A DNA stretch of 64,000 nucleotides from Staphylococcus capitis subsp. capitis (GTDB taxonomy: Bacteria > Bacillota > Bacilli > Staphylococcales > Staphylococcaceae): contig NZ_CP145263.1 in the NCBI RefSeq assembly GCF_040739495.1, positions 2,046,001 through 2,110,000 on the forward strand, written 5' to 3'. The translations under genes were made by a program, and so were the position numbers. This document shows, piece by piece, positions 8,790 to 18,270 of the stretch; position 1 is the first letter of the stretch, and every line of letters begins with the position of its first letter. Below the pieces are notes generated by a model, which did not search any database, was not told where the DNA came from, and was given only the letters and a program-made list of their open reading frames with translations.

Positions 8790-9880
8790 GATTTCACCAA
8801 CTTATTTATAAAATTGACTAACTCGTTTAAACTTTCTTTAGTATTATATCGATGCCAAGTATTAAATAAAGATTGTAATGGTACATCATTCTCTTTAAGC
8901 GCTTGAATTAAACTATTTTCATCAATAAATTTGTAAGCATTCGGTATAGCATAATAAAACGAATTCAATCCTCTAACATTTTCATATTCTTTCTCATCAT
9001 AGTTATAGAATATGGTAGGTTTATTGAGCAAACTTGCCTCAATTGGCAATGAACTATAATCACTAATAATCACGTCAGCCATAATCATTAAAGAAGTTAT
9101 ATCAATATCTTGTGAGGATTGTCTATCTCTAATCGAAGGATGCAAATGGCTCAATAACGTATAATGAGGTAAGCTTTGTTCAAACTTCTCTTTATTTAAA
9201 GTTCGATTTGCAATTTTAGATTCCCTATACGTAGGCACATATATCGCTAATTTATCTTTAATCTGATATTGCGCTTTTAAACTACGTTGTGCTTCTTCAA
9301 TATCCATATTTAAATACTTTACTAGTCTAGGAAGTCCAAACTTTAACATTTGTTCAGGACGTGCTTCAAATGATTCCTTAAAGCACTGAGCCATTTCCTC
9401 TCCGCCTACTAAATAATAGTCTGTTGCATCGTAAACACGCTTATACTGTTCAACCATCGCTTGATTATTTACGTCCACCTGATGGTCAGTCAAACCGAAG
9501 TCTTTGAGAGCACCTGCAGCATGCCACGTTTGAATCACAGTCTGTCCTTTCTTTTTATTATATCCACCCATGATAAGATAATACGTATCAATAATAATGA
9601 CTTTAGCAGAGCTTAGTGCCTTAATATGGCTAATCACTTTTTTATTTCCTGCAGGTATGAACATTATATTTTTCAAATTTTTTAACTGAGCTTGATCTTC
9701 CACTTTTCCAACAACTGTAATATTGTATCCTTGATGACTTAATGCTTCAATAATTGGAAACACATCTTGTTTAAAGGTCATCATAACTACAACATGATCT
9801 CGATTGATTTTCTTAGGTTTAAATATAATATTTAACACCATAATCATTAACATATATATTTTTTTTATTAGAATTCTCAT
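8786..9880 (-). CDS. tagB: TagB/TarB teichoic acid glycerophosphotransferase (primase)
   Basis: Adds the first glycerol phosphate from CDP-glycerol to the lipid-linked ManNAc-GlcNAc linkage unit at the inner membrane face. It belongs to the CDP-glycerol glycerophosphotransferase family. An N-terminal amphipathic/hydrophobic helix (IYMLMIMVLNIIFKPKK) tethers it to the membrane. Family motifs are QTWHAAGALKDFGL, YVPTYRES, LHPSIRD and SDYSSLPIEASLLNKPTIFY. Length 364 aa. The overlap with tagX indicates a tagB-tagX-tagD operon reading away from tagG. Confidence 0.92.
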   Translation of the reverse strand: MRILIKKIYMLMIMVLNIIFKPKKINRDHVVVMMTFKQDVFPIIEALSHQGYNITVVGKVEDQAQLKNLKNIMFIPAGNKKVISHIKALSSAKVIIIDTYYLIMGGYNKKKGQTVIQTWHAAGALKDFGLTDHQVDVNNQAMVEQYKRVYDATDYYLVGGEEMAQCFKESFEARPEQMLKFGLPRLVKYLNMDIEEAQRSLKAQYQIKDKLAIYVPTYRESKIANRTLNKEKFEQSLPHYTLLSHLHPSIRDRQSSQDIDITSLMIMADVIISDYSSLPIEASLLNKPTIFYNYDEKEYENVRGLNSFYYAIPNAYKFIDENSLIQALKENDVPLQSLFNTWHRYNTKESLNELVNFINKLVKS

Positions 9881-10050
9881 GTTTTCACCGTCTTTATTTA
9901 CTCAATCATATTATTAAATTATAAACGATTCTTCCCTTCATAGAAAATGATATTAATGTCTTTAATACTCAGTAATAAGTTGTAGTGTTTGATTATATTT
10001 TTCAAAAATAAAACCTTGATCCGCAATAGACCAAGGCAAGGTATAAATCA

Positions 10051-10863
10051 TTATAAGAAATCTGCAAAATGGTCTCTATAACGTTTATGAAGAATAGAGC
10101 CAATAATGAAAAATAAAATAATAATACAAATGTTATATAACATCAATTTCCAATGATCAATAAAGTACCATTGATGGAATAATATTGCAGCACGATATGA
10201 TTCGGCAATGAAATACACTGGGTTAAACATCATAATTCGATGTATTACACCACTCACACCATGATCTTTAGGTACCCATAAAATCGGAGACATATAGAAT
10301 AATATTCTCATAAGTGCTTGCATAATCATTTGTGTGTCCCTTACAAGTATTCCTAGCGTTGACGTTAACAAAGCTACAGATGAAGTTAATAAAAATGCAA
10401 ATGGCACATAAATTAACAATTGAACAATATGAATACTTGGTATAATCCCTTTAAACATACAGGCAATTATAATAATTGCTAACAATCCTAAATGGCCATA
10501 AAATCTGCTAGTTACAATGTACGTTGGAATAATTGATAATGGAAAATTCATTTTAGCAACTTGATTAAATTTTTGTGAAATTGATTTGGTACCTTCAAGA
10601 ACACCTTGGTTAATGAAAAACCACATACTAATCCCCACAAGCAACCAAAATACAAATGGAATACCATGTATTGGTGCGTTACTTCTAATTCCTAAACCAA
10701 AAACTAGCCAGTAAACCATAATTTGTAGCGCTGGGTTTAAAATTTCCCATGCCATTCCTAAATAGTTACTGTGATTTGAGATTTTAATTTGAAATTGTGC
10801 CAGTCTTTGAATTAAATAGAAGTTTTTGAGGTGTTCCTTTAAAACAGTTCCAACTGCTGACAT
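10051..10863 (-). CDS. tagG: TagG/TarG wall teichoic acid ABC permease
   Basis: Membrane component of the TagGH exporter, which flips completed wall teichoic acid across the membrane; known target of the WTA inhibitor targocil in S. aureus. The ABC-2 fold has six hydrophobic segments. Conserved stretches are HSNYLGMAWEILNPALQIM, VFGLGIRSNAPIHGIPFVFW and NPVYFIAESYRAAILFHQWY. I start at MSAVGTVLKEH (10863): TGGTTGGG lies just upstream and S. aureus TarG starts there. The longer frame to 10890 lacks a ribosome site. It is divergent from tagH across a 170-base promoter region. Confidence 0.92.
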   Translation of the reverse strand: MSAVGTVLKEHLKNFYLIQRLAQFQIKISNHSNYLGMAWEILNPALQIMVYWLVFGLGIRSNAPIHGIPFVFWLLVGISMWFFINQGVLEGTKSISQKFNQVAKMNFPLSIIPTYIVTSRFYGHLGLLAIIIIACMFKGIIPSIHIVQLLIYVPFAFLLTSSVALLTSTLGILVRDTQMIMQALMRILFYMSPILWVPKDHGVSGVIHRIMMFNPVYFIAESYRAAILFHQWYFIDHWKLMLYNICIIILFFIIGSILHKRYRDHFADFL

Positions 10864-10934
10864 TAAACCCAACCACACTTTCTCATGCAATAGAAATCTA
10901 TCTATTGTAAAACTTAATTAAATAATATTTTTAA

Positions 10935-11828
<894 letters not shown>

Positions 11829-12003
11829 GCAAATATCATACTTGACTGTCACAATATGCGTTGTTGATAGTTTTTGTGTGCTTTTAAATCTAAGAGTTAA
11901 AATCATTATACTTCTCATATGATAATTATTTTCAATTAATTTGAGCTTTACCCTTTTCAAAAATCAAAAGTAGTATTATGATGAAAATAAGAGATACACA
12001 AAG

Positions 12004-12392
12004 TTGTCACAACTGAAACGTAAATTAAAGAGGGTGAAAGAGATAGTATCTAATAAGAGAACCCAACAATTTGCGAATTTAGTACGCTCTTACCGTAAAT
12101 CTTATATCGGCAAAGGCCCCGAACAAGTTAAAGTCTTTTTCAAAGATAATTGGGCAATATGTCATATGACAGGTAGTTTAAGTAAAGTTGAAAATTTTTA
12201 TTTGAGAAATAAAGATTTTCAGAGTATGCTTAAATATGGACGTACTGAAGAAATTAAAGAATTATATAAACAGAATCCTCCCGTTGAAATGGAGGAACTT
12301 GTTGGAGCAAAATTCGTAAAATTTTTACAGATGTTAATTTAGAAGACGACGAAGTGGTTTCAATCTTCGTATTTGATAAATCAATTGAATAA
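12004..12392 (+). pseudogene. DUF2294-like protein, frameshifted near the 3' end
   Basis: The frame from a TTG at 12004 reads LKRVKEIVSNKRTQ, YIGKGPEQVKVFFKDNW and MTGSLSKVENFYL, which I recognise as DUF2294-like. It ends early at 12342 (FVKFLQMLI stop). The +1-related frame continues with IRKIFTDVNLEDDEVVSIFV and stops at 12392, giving the expected acidic C-terminus. One A lost in the AAAA run near 12310 explains the break. The family function is unknown to me. It lies upstream of the formate dehydrogenase gene. A sequencing error in the A run is a fair alternative. Confidence 0.62.
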
Positions 12393-12431
12393 TAAATAGT
12401 AAAGTAATCATACTATGGGATTGGTGTAAGG

Positions 12432-12529
12432 TACTCAGTGCTGTTTGCTAACCCACTTACATTTTAAATGTTTATGAGAATTCATACATTTAAGGAGGTG
12501 GTTTAGACAAATAGGCTGAGTATTTTTTT
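12432..12529 (+). ncRNA. Long structured hairpin RNA between DUF2294-like gene and fdh
   Basis: A nearly 100-base imperfect hairpin. TACTCAG (12432-12438) pairs with CTGAGTA (12516-12522), CTAACCCAC pairs with GTGGTTTAG, and an inner ACATTTTAAATGT stem is present. It ends in a seven-T run. It may be the terminator of the upstream gene, a free small RNA or an attenuator for fdh. It does not fit a riboswitch class I know. Confidence 0.5.
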
Positions 12530-12609
12530 ATAAACGTTATAAGTGCTCTCATCATAGAATAGCTAGAAATTTTACTAGATAAAATTCTAAATTTAGGAGT
12601 GTATAGATT

Positions 12610-13635
12610 ATGAAAATTGTAGCATTATTCCCAGAAACTGAAGAAGGTTTAGACAATCAATTATTAAATACAGATAAAGCCATCGGTCTTAGAGATTTCT
12701 TAAAAGATTCAAACCATGAATTAGTTATCTTAAAAAATGGTGAAGAAGACTTAGATAAACACTTAAGCGATATGGATATTGTTATTAGTGCACCATTCTA
12801 TCCTGCTTATATAACTAAAGAAAGAATCGAGAAAGCACCTAACTTAAAATTAGCAATCACTGCAGGTGTTGGTTCTGACCACGTTGATTTAGACGCAGCA
12901 AGTAAAAATGATGTCGGTGTAGTAGAAGTAACAGGTAGTAATACTGTAAGTGTAGCTGAACATGCCGTAATGGACTTACTTATTGTATTACGTAACTTTA
13001 TGGAAGGACACCGTCAATCAGTTGAAGGAGAATGGGACTTATCTAAAGTCGGTAACCAAGCTCGTGAACTTCAAAACAAAACAATCGGTATCTTTGGTTT
13101 CGGTCGTATTGGTCAATTAGTTGCTGAACGCTTAAAACCATTCAATGTAACTATCCAACACTATGATCCAATTAACCAAAAAGATAACGAAAACTCAAAA
13201 TTCGTTGAATTCGAAGAACTTGTTAAAACTAGTGATGCAATCACTATTCATGCACCATTAACACCTTCTACTGATAATTTATTCAATGAAGATGTATTAA
13301 ATAAAATGAAAAAAGGTAGTTATTTAGTCAATACAGCACGTGGTAAAATCGTTAACACTCAAGCATTAGTTGACGCTGTTAATAGCGGTCAAATTCAAGG
13401 TTATGCCGGCGACGTTTGGTACCCACAACCAGCTCCAGCTGACCACCCTTGGAGAACTATGCCTAGAAATGGTATGACTATTCATTATTCAGGTATGACT
13501 TTAGAATCTCAAAAACGCATTGAAGATGGTGTGAAAGATATTTTAAATCGTTTCTTTAATGATGAAGCTTTCCAAGACAAAGATGTCATCGTTTCAAGCG
13601 TAAAAATCTCAAGCTCAAGCTATACAGCTAAATAA
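12610..13635 (+). CDS. fdh: NAD-dependent formate dehydrogenase
   Basis: Oxidises formate to CO2 with NAD+; cytoplasmic, cofactor-free D-2-hydroxyacid dehydrogenase family. The Rossmann motif is GIFGFGRIGQLVAERL. The FDH-specific tail GYAGDVWYPQPAP-DHPWR is followed by IHYSGMT holding the catalytic His, and TARGKIVN holds the catalytic Arg. The 341 residues match the short staphylococcal form. TTTAGGAG precedes the ATG. It stands alone between tagH and tagA, a position where S. aureus has no such gene. Confidence 0.92.
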   Translation: MKIVALFPETEEGLDNQLLNTDKAIGLRDFLKDSNHELVILKNGEEDLDKHLSDMDIVISAPFYPAYITKERIEKAPNLKLAITAGVGSDHVDLDAASKNDVGVVEVTGSNTVSVAEHAVMDLLIVLRNFMEGHRQSVEGEWDLSKVGNQARELQNKTIGIFGFGRIGQLVAERLKPFNVTIQHYDPINQKDNENSKFVEFEELVKTSDAITIHAPLTPSTDNLFNEDVLNKMKKGSYLVNTARGKIVNTQALVDAVNSGQIQGYAGDVWYPQPAPADHPWRTMPRNGMTIHYSGMTLESQKRIEDGVKDILNRFFNDEAFQDKDVIVSSVKISSSSYTAK

Positions 13636-14039
13636 TTGCACTATAATACGTTAAATTATATTTTCGAATTAACTTTTATTAAAAAATCACTCAACTATTT
13701 CAATAATTATAATCCTGAGTATAGTTTAATTGAACGATTATATAACTAAAAGAGGCATTGCTATTAAAAGCGCCATTTAGATTTAATAGTATATATGTAC
13801 TCTTAGATAGCTTTAGTAAATGTCTTATGGCAAGCCTATAAACGTTATACCTTTCCCAAAAATCAAAAATGTTCTTAGCCATGTAAGTTTCCCTGTTCGC
13901 TTATAAAAGGCATTGAACGAGCTTTCACAACCTTGATATTATAAAATTAAATTAACTCAACTCAATTATTTTCTCCCCTTCCCCTGTGAAATAATTGAGA
14001 CGTAAAATCCCTAAAATCATGTTATCCCTATTCAAATAG
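13636..14039. other. Intergenic stretch, possible decayed element
   Basis: No convincing gene. On the minus strand the run VKARSMPFISEQGNLHG at about 13,930-13,880 and a neighbouring open frame (13,700-13,882) read like fragments of a protein in different frames, perhaps an old insertion sequence, but I cannot assign a family. Confidence 0.35.
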
Positions 14040-14076
14040 AAAGTGAGAGGTGGCCCCCTGAACCACCTCTCACTTT
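14040..14076 (-). terminator. Bidirectional terminator after tagA
   Basis: Perfect 14-bp stem AAAGTGAGAGGTGG / CCACCTCTCACTTT immediately after the tagA stop, with T-rich flanks. Confidence 0.9.
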
Positions 14077-14079
14077 GTT

Positions 14080-14841
14080 TTATTTTACAGTTTTATTTTT
14101 CCTCTTTTGCTTAGCTACTTTTATCATAAATTTTGGAATACTTATCATTCTGCCTATACGCTTCCAATCTATAAGTAAACGGTACACCCATTCGATGTTT
14201 AGCTTTTGAAATAGTTTTGGAGCCCGCTTCTTCGCACCACTTAACACTTCAAATGAGCCACCAACACCCATCATAACAGTTTGATTAAATTTGTAACTAT
14301 GTTTGTGAATCCATTCCTCTTGTTTCGGAAAGCCCATTCCAACAAAGATATAGTCAGGATTAAAACTAGTTATTCGCTTGACCACTGTTTCATCCTCTAG
14401 ATTAATATATCCGTGATGGTGAGCGAACGTCACATTAGAATATTTCAAATGCAATTTACGTTCAGTCGCTTCGATAATTTCATTTTTAGAACCAAGTAAA
14501 TAGACACGCTGATGATTTGCATGAGCTATCTTTAAACATTCCTCGAGCAACTCAATCCCTGGCACTCGACGTCTTAAAGGTTGATTTAATCGCTTTGATG
14601 CTTTGACTACTCCAGTTCCGTCAGCTACAACATAATCCGAATTATTAATTAAATCCATATACGAAGGATGTTCAGTTGCATAAACAACGATTTCAGGATT
14701 AGCTGTCACTATAAATAAATTTTTTTCAGTTTTATTTTCGAAAAATGATTTGATATTCTCAATCATTTGCAACATCGTTGTATTATTAAATTTTACGCCC
14801 AATACGTTGACTTTACTGTTATTAAACTGCTCGTTATTCAT
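14080..14841 (-). CDS. tagA: TagA/TarA N-acetylmannosaminyltransferase
   Basis: Second step of wall teichoic acid linkage-unit synthesis: transfers ManNAc from UDP-ManNAc to GlcNAc-PP-undecaprenol at the inner membrane face (GT26, WecG/TagA/CpsF family). Motifs are LFIVTANPEIVVYATEHPSY, the catalytic-Asp segment DYVVADGTGVVKAS, and FVGMGFPKQEEWIHKH. The basic C-terminal tail (KRIGRMISIPKFMIKVAKQKRK) mediates membrane contact in this family. I use the ATG at 14841, which has GGGG ten bases upstream; a GTG at 14856 has none. Confidence 0.92.
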   Translation of the reverse strand: MNNEQFNNSKVNVLGVKFNNTTMLQMIENIKSFFENKTEKNLFIVTANPEIVVYATEHPSYMDLINNSDYVVADGTGVVKASKRLNQPLRRRVPGIELLEECLKIAHANHQRVYLLGSKNEIIEATERKLHLKYSNVTFAHHHGYINLEDETVVKRITSFNPDYIFVGMGFPKQEEWIHKHSYKFNQTVMMGVGGSFEVLSGAKKRAPKLFQKLNIEWVYRLLIDWKRIGRMISIPKFMIKVAKQKRKNKTVK

Positions 14842-15020
14842 CAAAATTTGCCCCACTTCACTTCGTGTAGTAATTTATTAGAGAAAATTAATTATAAAGT
14901 ACTGATAACATTACGCTTAAAAATGTACCGTCTATTTTACCACATCAAAATTTAAACAAGAAATCTTAAACCCCATGAATTACATCTAAAGTCTAAAAGC
15001 TAATTCCTAGTTTTTCATTT

Positions 15021-15098
15021 ATAATATTCTATAAATGAACTTATTCAAAATTATCAATTATAATATTCTATAAATGAACTTATTCAAAATTATCAATT
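15021..15098. repeat. Tandem 39-bp duplication at the promoter of the M50-like gene
   Basis: Two exact copies (15021-15059 and 15060-15098) beginning ATAATATTCTATAAATGAAC. Each carries a TATAAT-like box and an ATGAACTTATTC, so the duplication doubles a possible -10 region and a false start codon. Confidence 0.9.
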
Positions 15099-15109
15099 CG
15101 AGGTTAATT

Positions 15110-15856
15110 ATGTCCTATCTGGAAAACTTTTTCACAACAATCATCCATTTAAATATTTATCTCATCATTGTCATTGGAATAGTATATATTTTGATTCATC
15201 AAAACAGACATAAAGGTATCAATCAATTTCTAGATGTCTATTTGAACTATATACCAGTATTAACTCATGAATTTGGTCATGTATTATTTAATCGTCTTGC
15301 GGGTGGACGAGCTAAAGATCTAGTTATCGTTACTAGTCCCACTGAAAGACAAACAACATTACAACAAGGTTATGCCATCACTCAATCAAAAAGTTATCTG
15401 GGACAATTCATAACCACAATTGGGGGTTACTTAATGCCTCCTGTCATGTTTTTAATTGGTTTAGTTGCTGCACATTATGAACATCCAAGTATTTTTCTAA
15501 TTGTATATCTTGTTATTTTTATTTATTTTTTAATTTTGACCTCTCGAAAACTATCACCTATTATCGTCATTTTTCTAATTAGTATACTCTTATACTTTAT
15601 AGTCCAACATGACCATCTTATGATGATGTATGACATTGTATCTTTAAGTTATCATCTCATTTTAGGCATCCTATTAGGTGAAATTATTCAATCTTCATGG
15701 ACTATATTTAATCTTACTTTCCAACGACCTAAGCCAAGTTGGGATGGAAGTGCTTTAACTGATATTACTAAAGTACCTACAATCATTTATAGTACTATAT
15801 GGATTGCTTTCAATCTCTACACGATCTATCTACTCATTAAATATACGATTTTATAA
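15110..15856 (+). CDS. M50B-like membrane protein with HExxH motif
   Basis: Integral membrane protein, 248 aa, with the zinc-protease motif LTHEFGHVLFNRLAGGRA at about residues 45-62 and six or more hydrophobic segments. It matches the M50B-like family (YwmA-type). The substrate is unknown. The start at 15110 has GAGG seven bases upstream; the in-frame ATG at 15074 lies in the 39-bp repeat and has no ribosome site. It occupies the same place between tagA and mntR as an uncharacterised gene in S. aureus. Confidence 0.75.
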   Translation: MSYLENFFTTIIHLNIYLIIVIGIVYILIHQNRHKGINQFLDVYLNYIPVLTHEFGHVLFNRLAGGRAKDLVIVTSPTERQTTLQQGYAITQSKSYLGQFITTIGGYLMPPVMFLIGLVAAHYEHPSIFLIVYLVIFIYFLILTSRKLSPIIVIFLISILLYFIVQHDHLMMMYDIVSLSYHLILGILLGEIIQSSWTIFNLTFQRPKPSWDGSALTDITKVPTIIYSTIWIAFNLYTIYLLIKYTIL

Positions 15857-15911
15857 AAAAGCTTAAGCTCTTAATGATTTACAAGTACACTCATTAAGAA
15901 CTTAAGCTTTT
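15855..15911. terminator. Bidirectional terminator between M50-like gene and mntR
   Basis: AAAAGCTTAAG ... CTTAAGCTTTT arms with a second inner stem (CTTAATGA / TCATTAAG). It serves both convergent genes and overlaps the mntR stop. Confidence 0.88.
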
Positions 15912-16557
15912 ATTGTTTTTCAGCGAAGATATTCATTGCATTTTCGTAACTTAAAATAGTTACATTTTCATTTCGTTTAATAATAATTACTTTATTAGTA
16001 TCATCTTTCGAAACGATTTCTACTGTGTTACCTATATAGATATCTTTACTTGAAAGGTATACAAGTAAGTCTGTCTTATCACGCACTCTTCTGACTATAA
16101 CGTTGTCACCAGGTTCGAATTCTAATATAGACGTTGTATAAAGCTCTTTATAATGGTAATCACGCGGGATTACACCACCATGAGGACATGTTCTAGGATA
16201 ATTCAAGGTTTTATCTAAGCGTTCCACAAACAAATCAGAGATTCGATGTTCAAGGATTTCTGCCTCTTGATGCACCTCTTCCCAGTTGTATTGCAAGATT
16301 TCTATTAAAAATAATTCCAATAATCGATGACGTTTAATAATATCAAGTGTTCGGTTTAAACCTTCTTTAGTTAAACGCGCACCTTTATAATGCTTAGTTT
16401 CTACATAACCTTCCTTTTCTAAGCGTCCTATCATTTCGCTGACAGATGGGGGTTTAATATTTAGAAATTGAGATAATTGTTTATTAGATACAAAGGATAC
16501 ATCGCCGTCATTCGTTAAAATTGCTTTTAAGTAATCCTCTTTTTCTTCAGTTAACAT
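15910..16557 (-). CDS. mntR: MntR, DtxR-family manganese-responsive repressor
   Basis: Cytoplasmic repressor that binds DNA when loaded with Mn2+ and shuts off mntABC. The N-terminal winged helix is EDYLKAIL plus SNKQLSQFLNIKPPSVSEMIGRL. The metal/dimer domain is EEVHQEAEILEHRISDLFVERLD and TCPHGGVIP. A C-terminal SH3-like domain (about 145-215) indicates the long DtxR type. Divergent from mntA with its operator between them. ATG at 16557 has GAGGTG at proper spacing; the ATG three bases earlier is too close to it. Confidence 0.93.
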   Translation of the reverse strand: MLTEEKEDYLKAILTNDGDVSFVSNKQLSQFLNIKPPSVSEMIGRLEKEGYVETKHYKGARLTKEGLNRTLDIIKRHRLLELFLIEILQYNWEEVHQEAEILEHRISDLFVERLDKTLNYPRTCPHGGVIPRDYHYKELYTTSILEFEPGDNVIVRRVRDKTDLLVYLSSKDIYIGNTVEIVSKDDTNKVIIIKRNENVTILSYENAMNIFAEKQ

Positions 16558-16601
16558 CATTTCACCTCACACGCATTCACCTTATTGTATCATGAATTCA
16601 C

Positions 16602-16652
16602 TTGACATGTTAAAACTTCAACGTTTATTATAAAATAAATTAGGTTAACCTA
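16602..16652 (+). promoter_or_regulatory. mntABC promoter with MntR operator
   Basis: TTGACA (16602-16607) and TATTAT (about 16626-16631) form a promoter. The perfect palindrome TAGGTTAACCTA at 16641-16652 lies at the transcription start and matches the staphylococcal MntR/SirR box. Confidence 0.85.
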
Positions 16653-16678
16653 AACTTTTTATTAGGAGGTTATAATTT

Positions 16679-17440
16679 TTGCTAAAAATTGATCAATTAA
16701 ATTTATTTTTAGGGAAAAAGCATGTTCTTAAAGACGTGTCATTCTCATTACCTATATGTGGCGAAATCGTTGGCATCGTAGGGCCTAATGGAGCAGGTAA
16801 ATCATCAATGCTCAAAGCTTTTATCGGAGAGTTTAAAGCTACTGGAACTAGATTATTATACGATCGCCCTATACATACACAACTTAGATATATCACTTAC
16901 ATACCTCAAAAAGCTCAATTGGACTTAGACTTCCCTATCAAAGTAGAACAAGTAGTACTATCAGGCTGTTATCAAGACATTGGATGGTTTAAACGTCCTG
17001 AAATCACTGAGAGAGCGAAACTTAACCAATTACTTAAAGATTTAGAATTAGACGATTTGCGTCATAGACAAATTTCAGAATTAAGTGGTGGTCAATTACA
17101 ACGTGTACTTGTTGCGAGAGCATTAATGAGCGAGAGTGATATCTATTGTTTTGACGAGCCTTTTGTAGGTATTGATATCTACAGCGAAGAACTAATAATG
17201 AAAAAAATTAAGCACCTTAGACATTTAGGTAAGTTGATATTAATTGTACATCACGATTTATCAAAAGCTGAGGAGTACTTTGACCGTATTTTATTACTCA
17301 ATCAATCCTTAAGATATATAGGACCACCAAAAGAAGCTTTAACTTCTGAACGATTGAATGCAACTTTCATGAATTTTGACAATGATTTATCACCACTTCA
17401 ATCGTCACAGTGTTACAAGGGAGTGCGTGTTAAATGTTAG
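16679..17440 (+). CDS. mntA: MntA, ATPase of the manganese importer
   Basis: Energises Mn2+ uptake with MntB and MntC. Walker A GPNGAGKSS at about residues 34-42, signature ELSGGQLQRVLVARAL, Walker B IYCFDEPFVGID, switch VHHDLSK. The start codon is TTG with AGGAGG nine bases upstream and the frame matches S. aureus MntA. It overlaps mntB by seven bases. Length 253 aa. Confidence 0.93.
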   Translation: MLKIDQLNLFLGKKHVLKDVSFSLPICGEIVGIVGPNGAGKSSMLKAFIGEFKATGTRLLYDRPIHTQLRYITYIPQKAQLDLDFPIKVEQVVLSGCYQDIGWFKRPEITERAKLNQLLKDLELDDLRHRQISELSGGQLQRVLVARALMSESDIYCFDEPFVGIDIYSEELIMKKIKHLRHLGKLILIVHHDLSKAEEYFDRILLLNQSLRYIGPPKEALTSERLNATFMNFDNDLSPLQSSQCYKGVRVKC

Positions 17441-18270
17441 ACTTCTTTAATCATTTACTCAGTTATCAATTTTTAAATCGTGCATTAATCACTTCTATAT
17501 TAGTAGGGATTGTGTGCGGTACTGTAGGAAGTATTATCGTACTTAGAGGCCTGTCTCTAATGGGAGATGCAATGAGCCATGCGGTGTTACCAGGCGTTGC
17601 GCTATCTTTCCTATTCAATATTCCAATGTTCATCGGTGCATTAGTAACAGGTATGATTGCCAGTCTTTTTATTGGTTTTATTACTTCTAAAAGCAAGACA
17701 AAACCAGATGCAGCGATAGGTATTAGTTTTACTGCATTTCTAGCAACAGGAGTCATTATTATAAGTTTAATCAATAGTACGACAGATTTATACCATATTT
17801 TATTTGGTAATTTACTGGCTATAACCAATCAATCATTTTGGACAACTATCATTATCGGAATGAGTGTGATAACACTTATAGTTGTATTTTATCGACCTTT
17901 AATGATATCTACTTTTGACGCAACATTTAGCCGTATGAGCGGTTTAAACACAACACTCATCCATTATTTCGTCATGCTTTTACTAGCACTTGTCACAGTT
18001 GCAAGTATTCAAACGGTCGGAATCATACTTGTAGTGGCTTTACTTATCACTCCTGCATCAACTGCATTTTTGATTAGTAAACAATTGTACAGCATGATGA
18101 TCATTGCCAGTCTTATTAGTATTATCAGTTCAATTACCGGACTATATTTTAGTTATATATATAACGTCCCAAGTGGTGCTACAATCGTGATTTGTACATT
18201 TACTATTTACGTTATAACGTTAGCAATTACGAGAATGAATAACAGACAGAAAAGAGGCGCTTTAACATGA
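17434..18270 (+). CDS. mntB: MntB, permease of the manganese importer
   Basis: Metal-type ABC-3 permease, 278 aa, with about eight membrane segments. Family stretches are RGLSLMGDAMSHAVLPGVAL, PDAAIGISFTAFLATGVI and TVASIQTVGIILVVALLITPAST, which includes the conserved coupling region. Translationally coupled to both neighbours (7-bp and 4-bp overlaps). Confidence 0.94.
   Translation: MLDFFNHLLSYQFLNRALITSILVGIVCGTVGSIIVLRGLSLMGDAMSHAVLPGVALSFLFNIPMFIGALVTGMIASLFIGFITSKSKTKPDAAIGISFTAFLATGVIIISLINSTTDLYHILFGNLLAITNQSFWTTIIIGMSVITLIVVFYRPLMISTFDATFSRMSGLNTTLIHYFVMLLLALVTVASIQTVGIILVVALLITPASTAFLISKQLYSMMIIASLISIISSITGLYFSYIYNVPSGATIVICTFTIYVITLAITRMNNRQKRGALT

Noticed and set aside
13700..13882. 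60-residue minus-strand open frame
   Set aside because: No ribosome site, and the surrounding coding potential is broken; listed only as a possible remnant.
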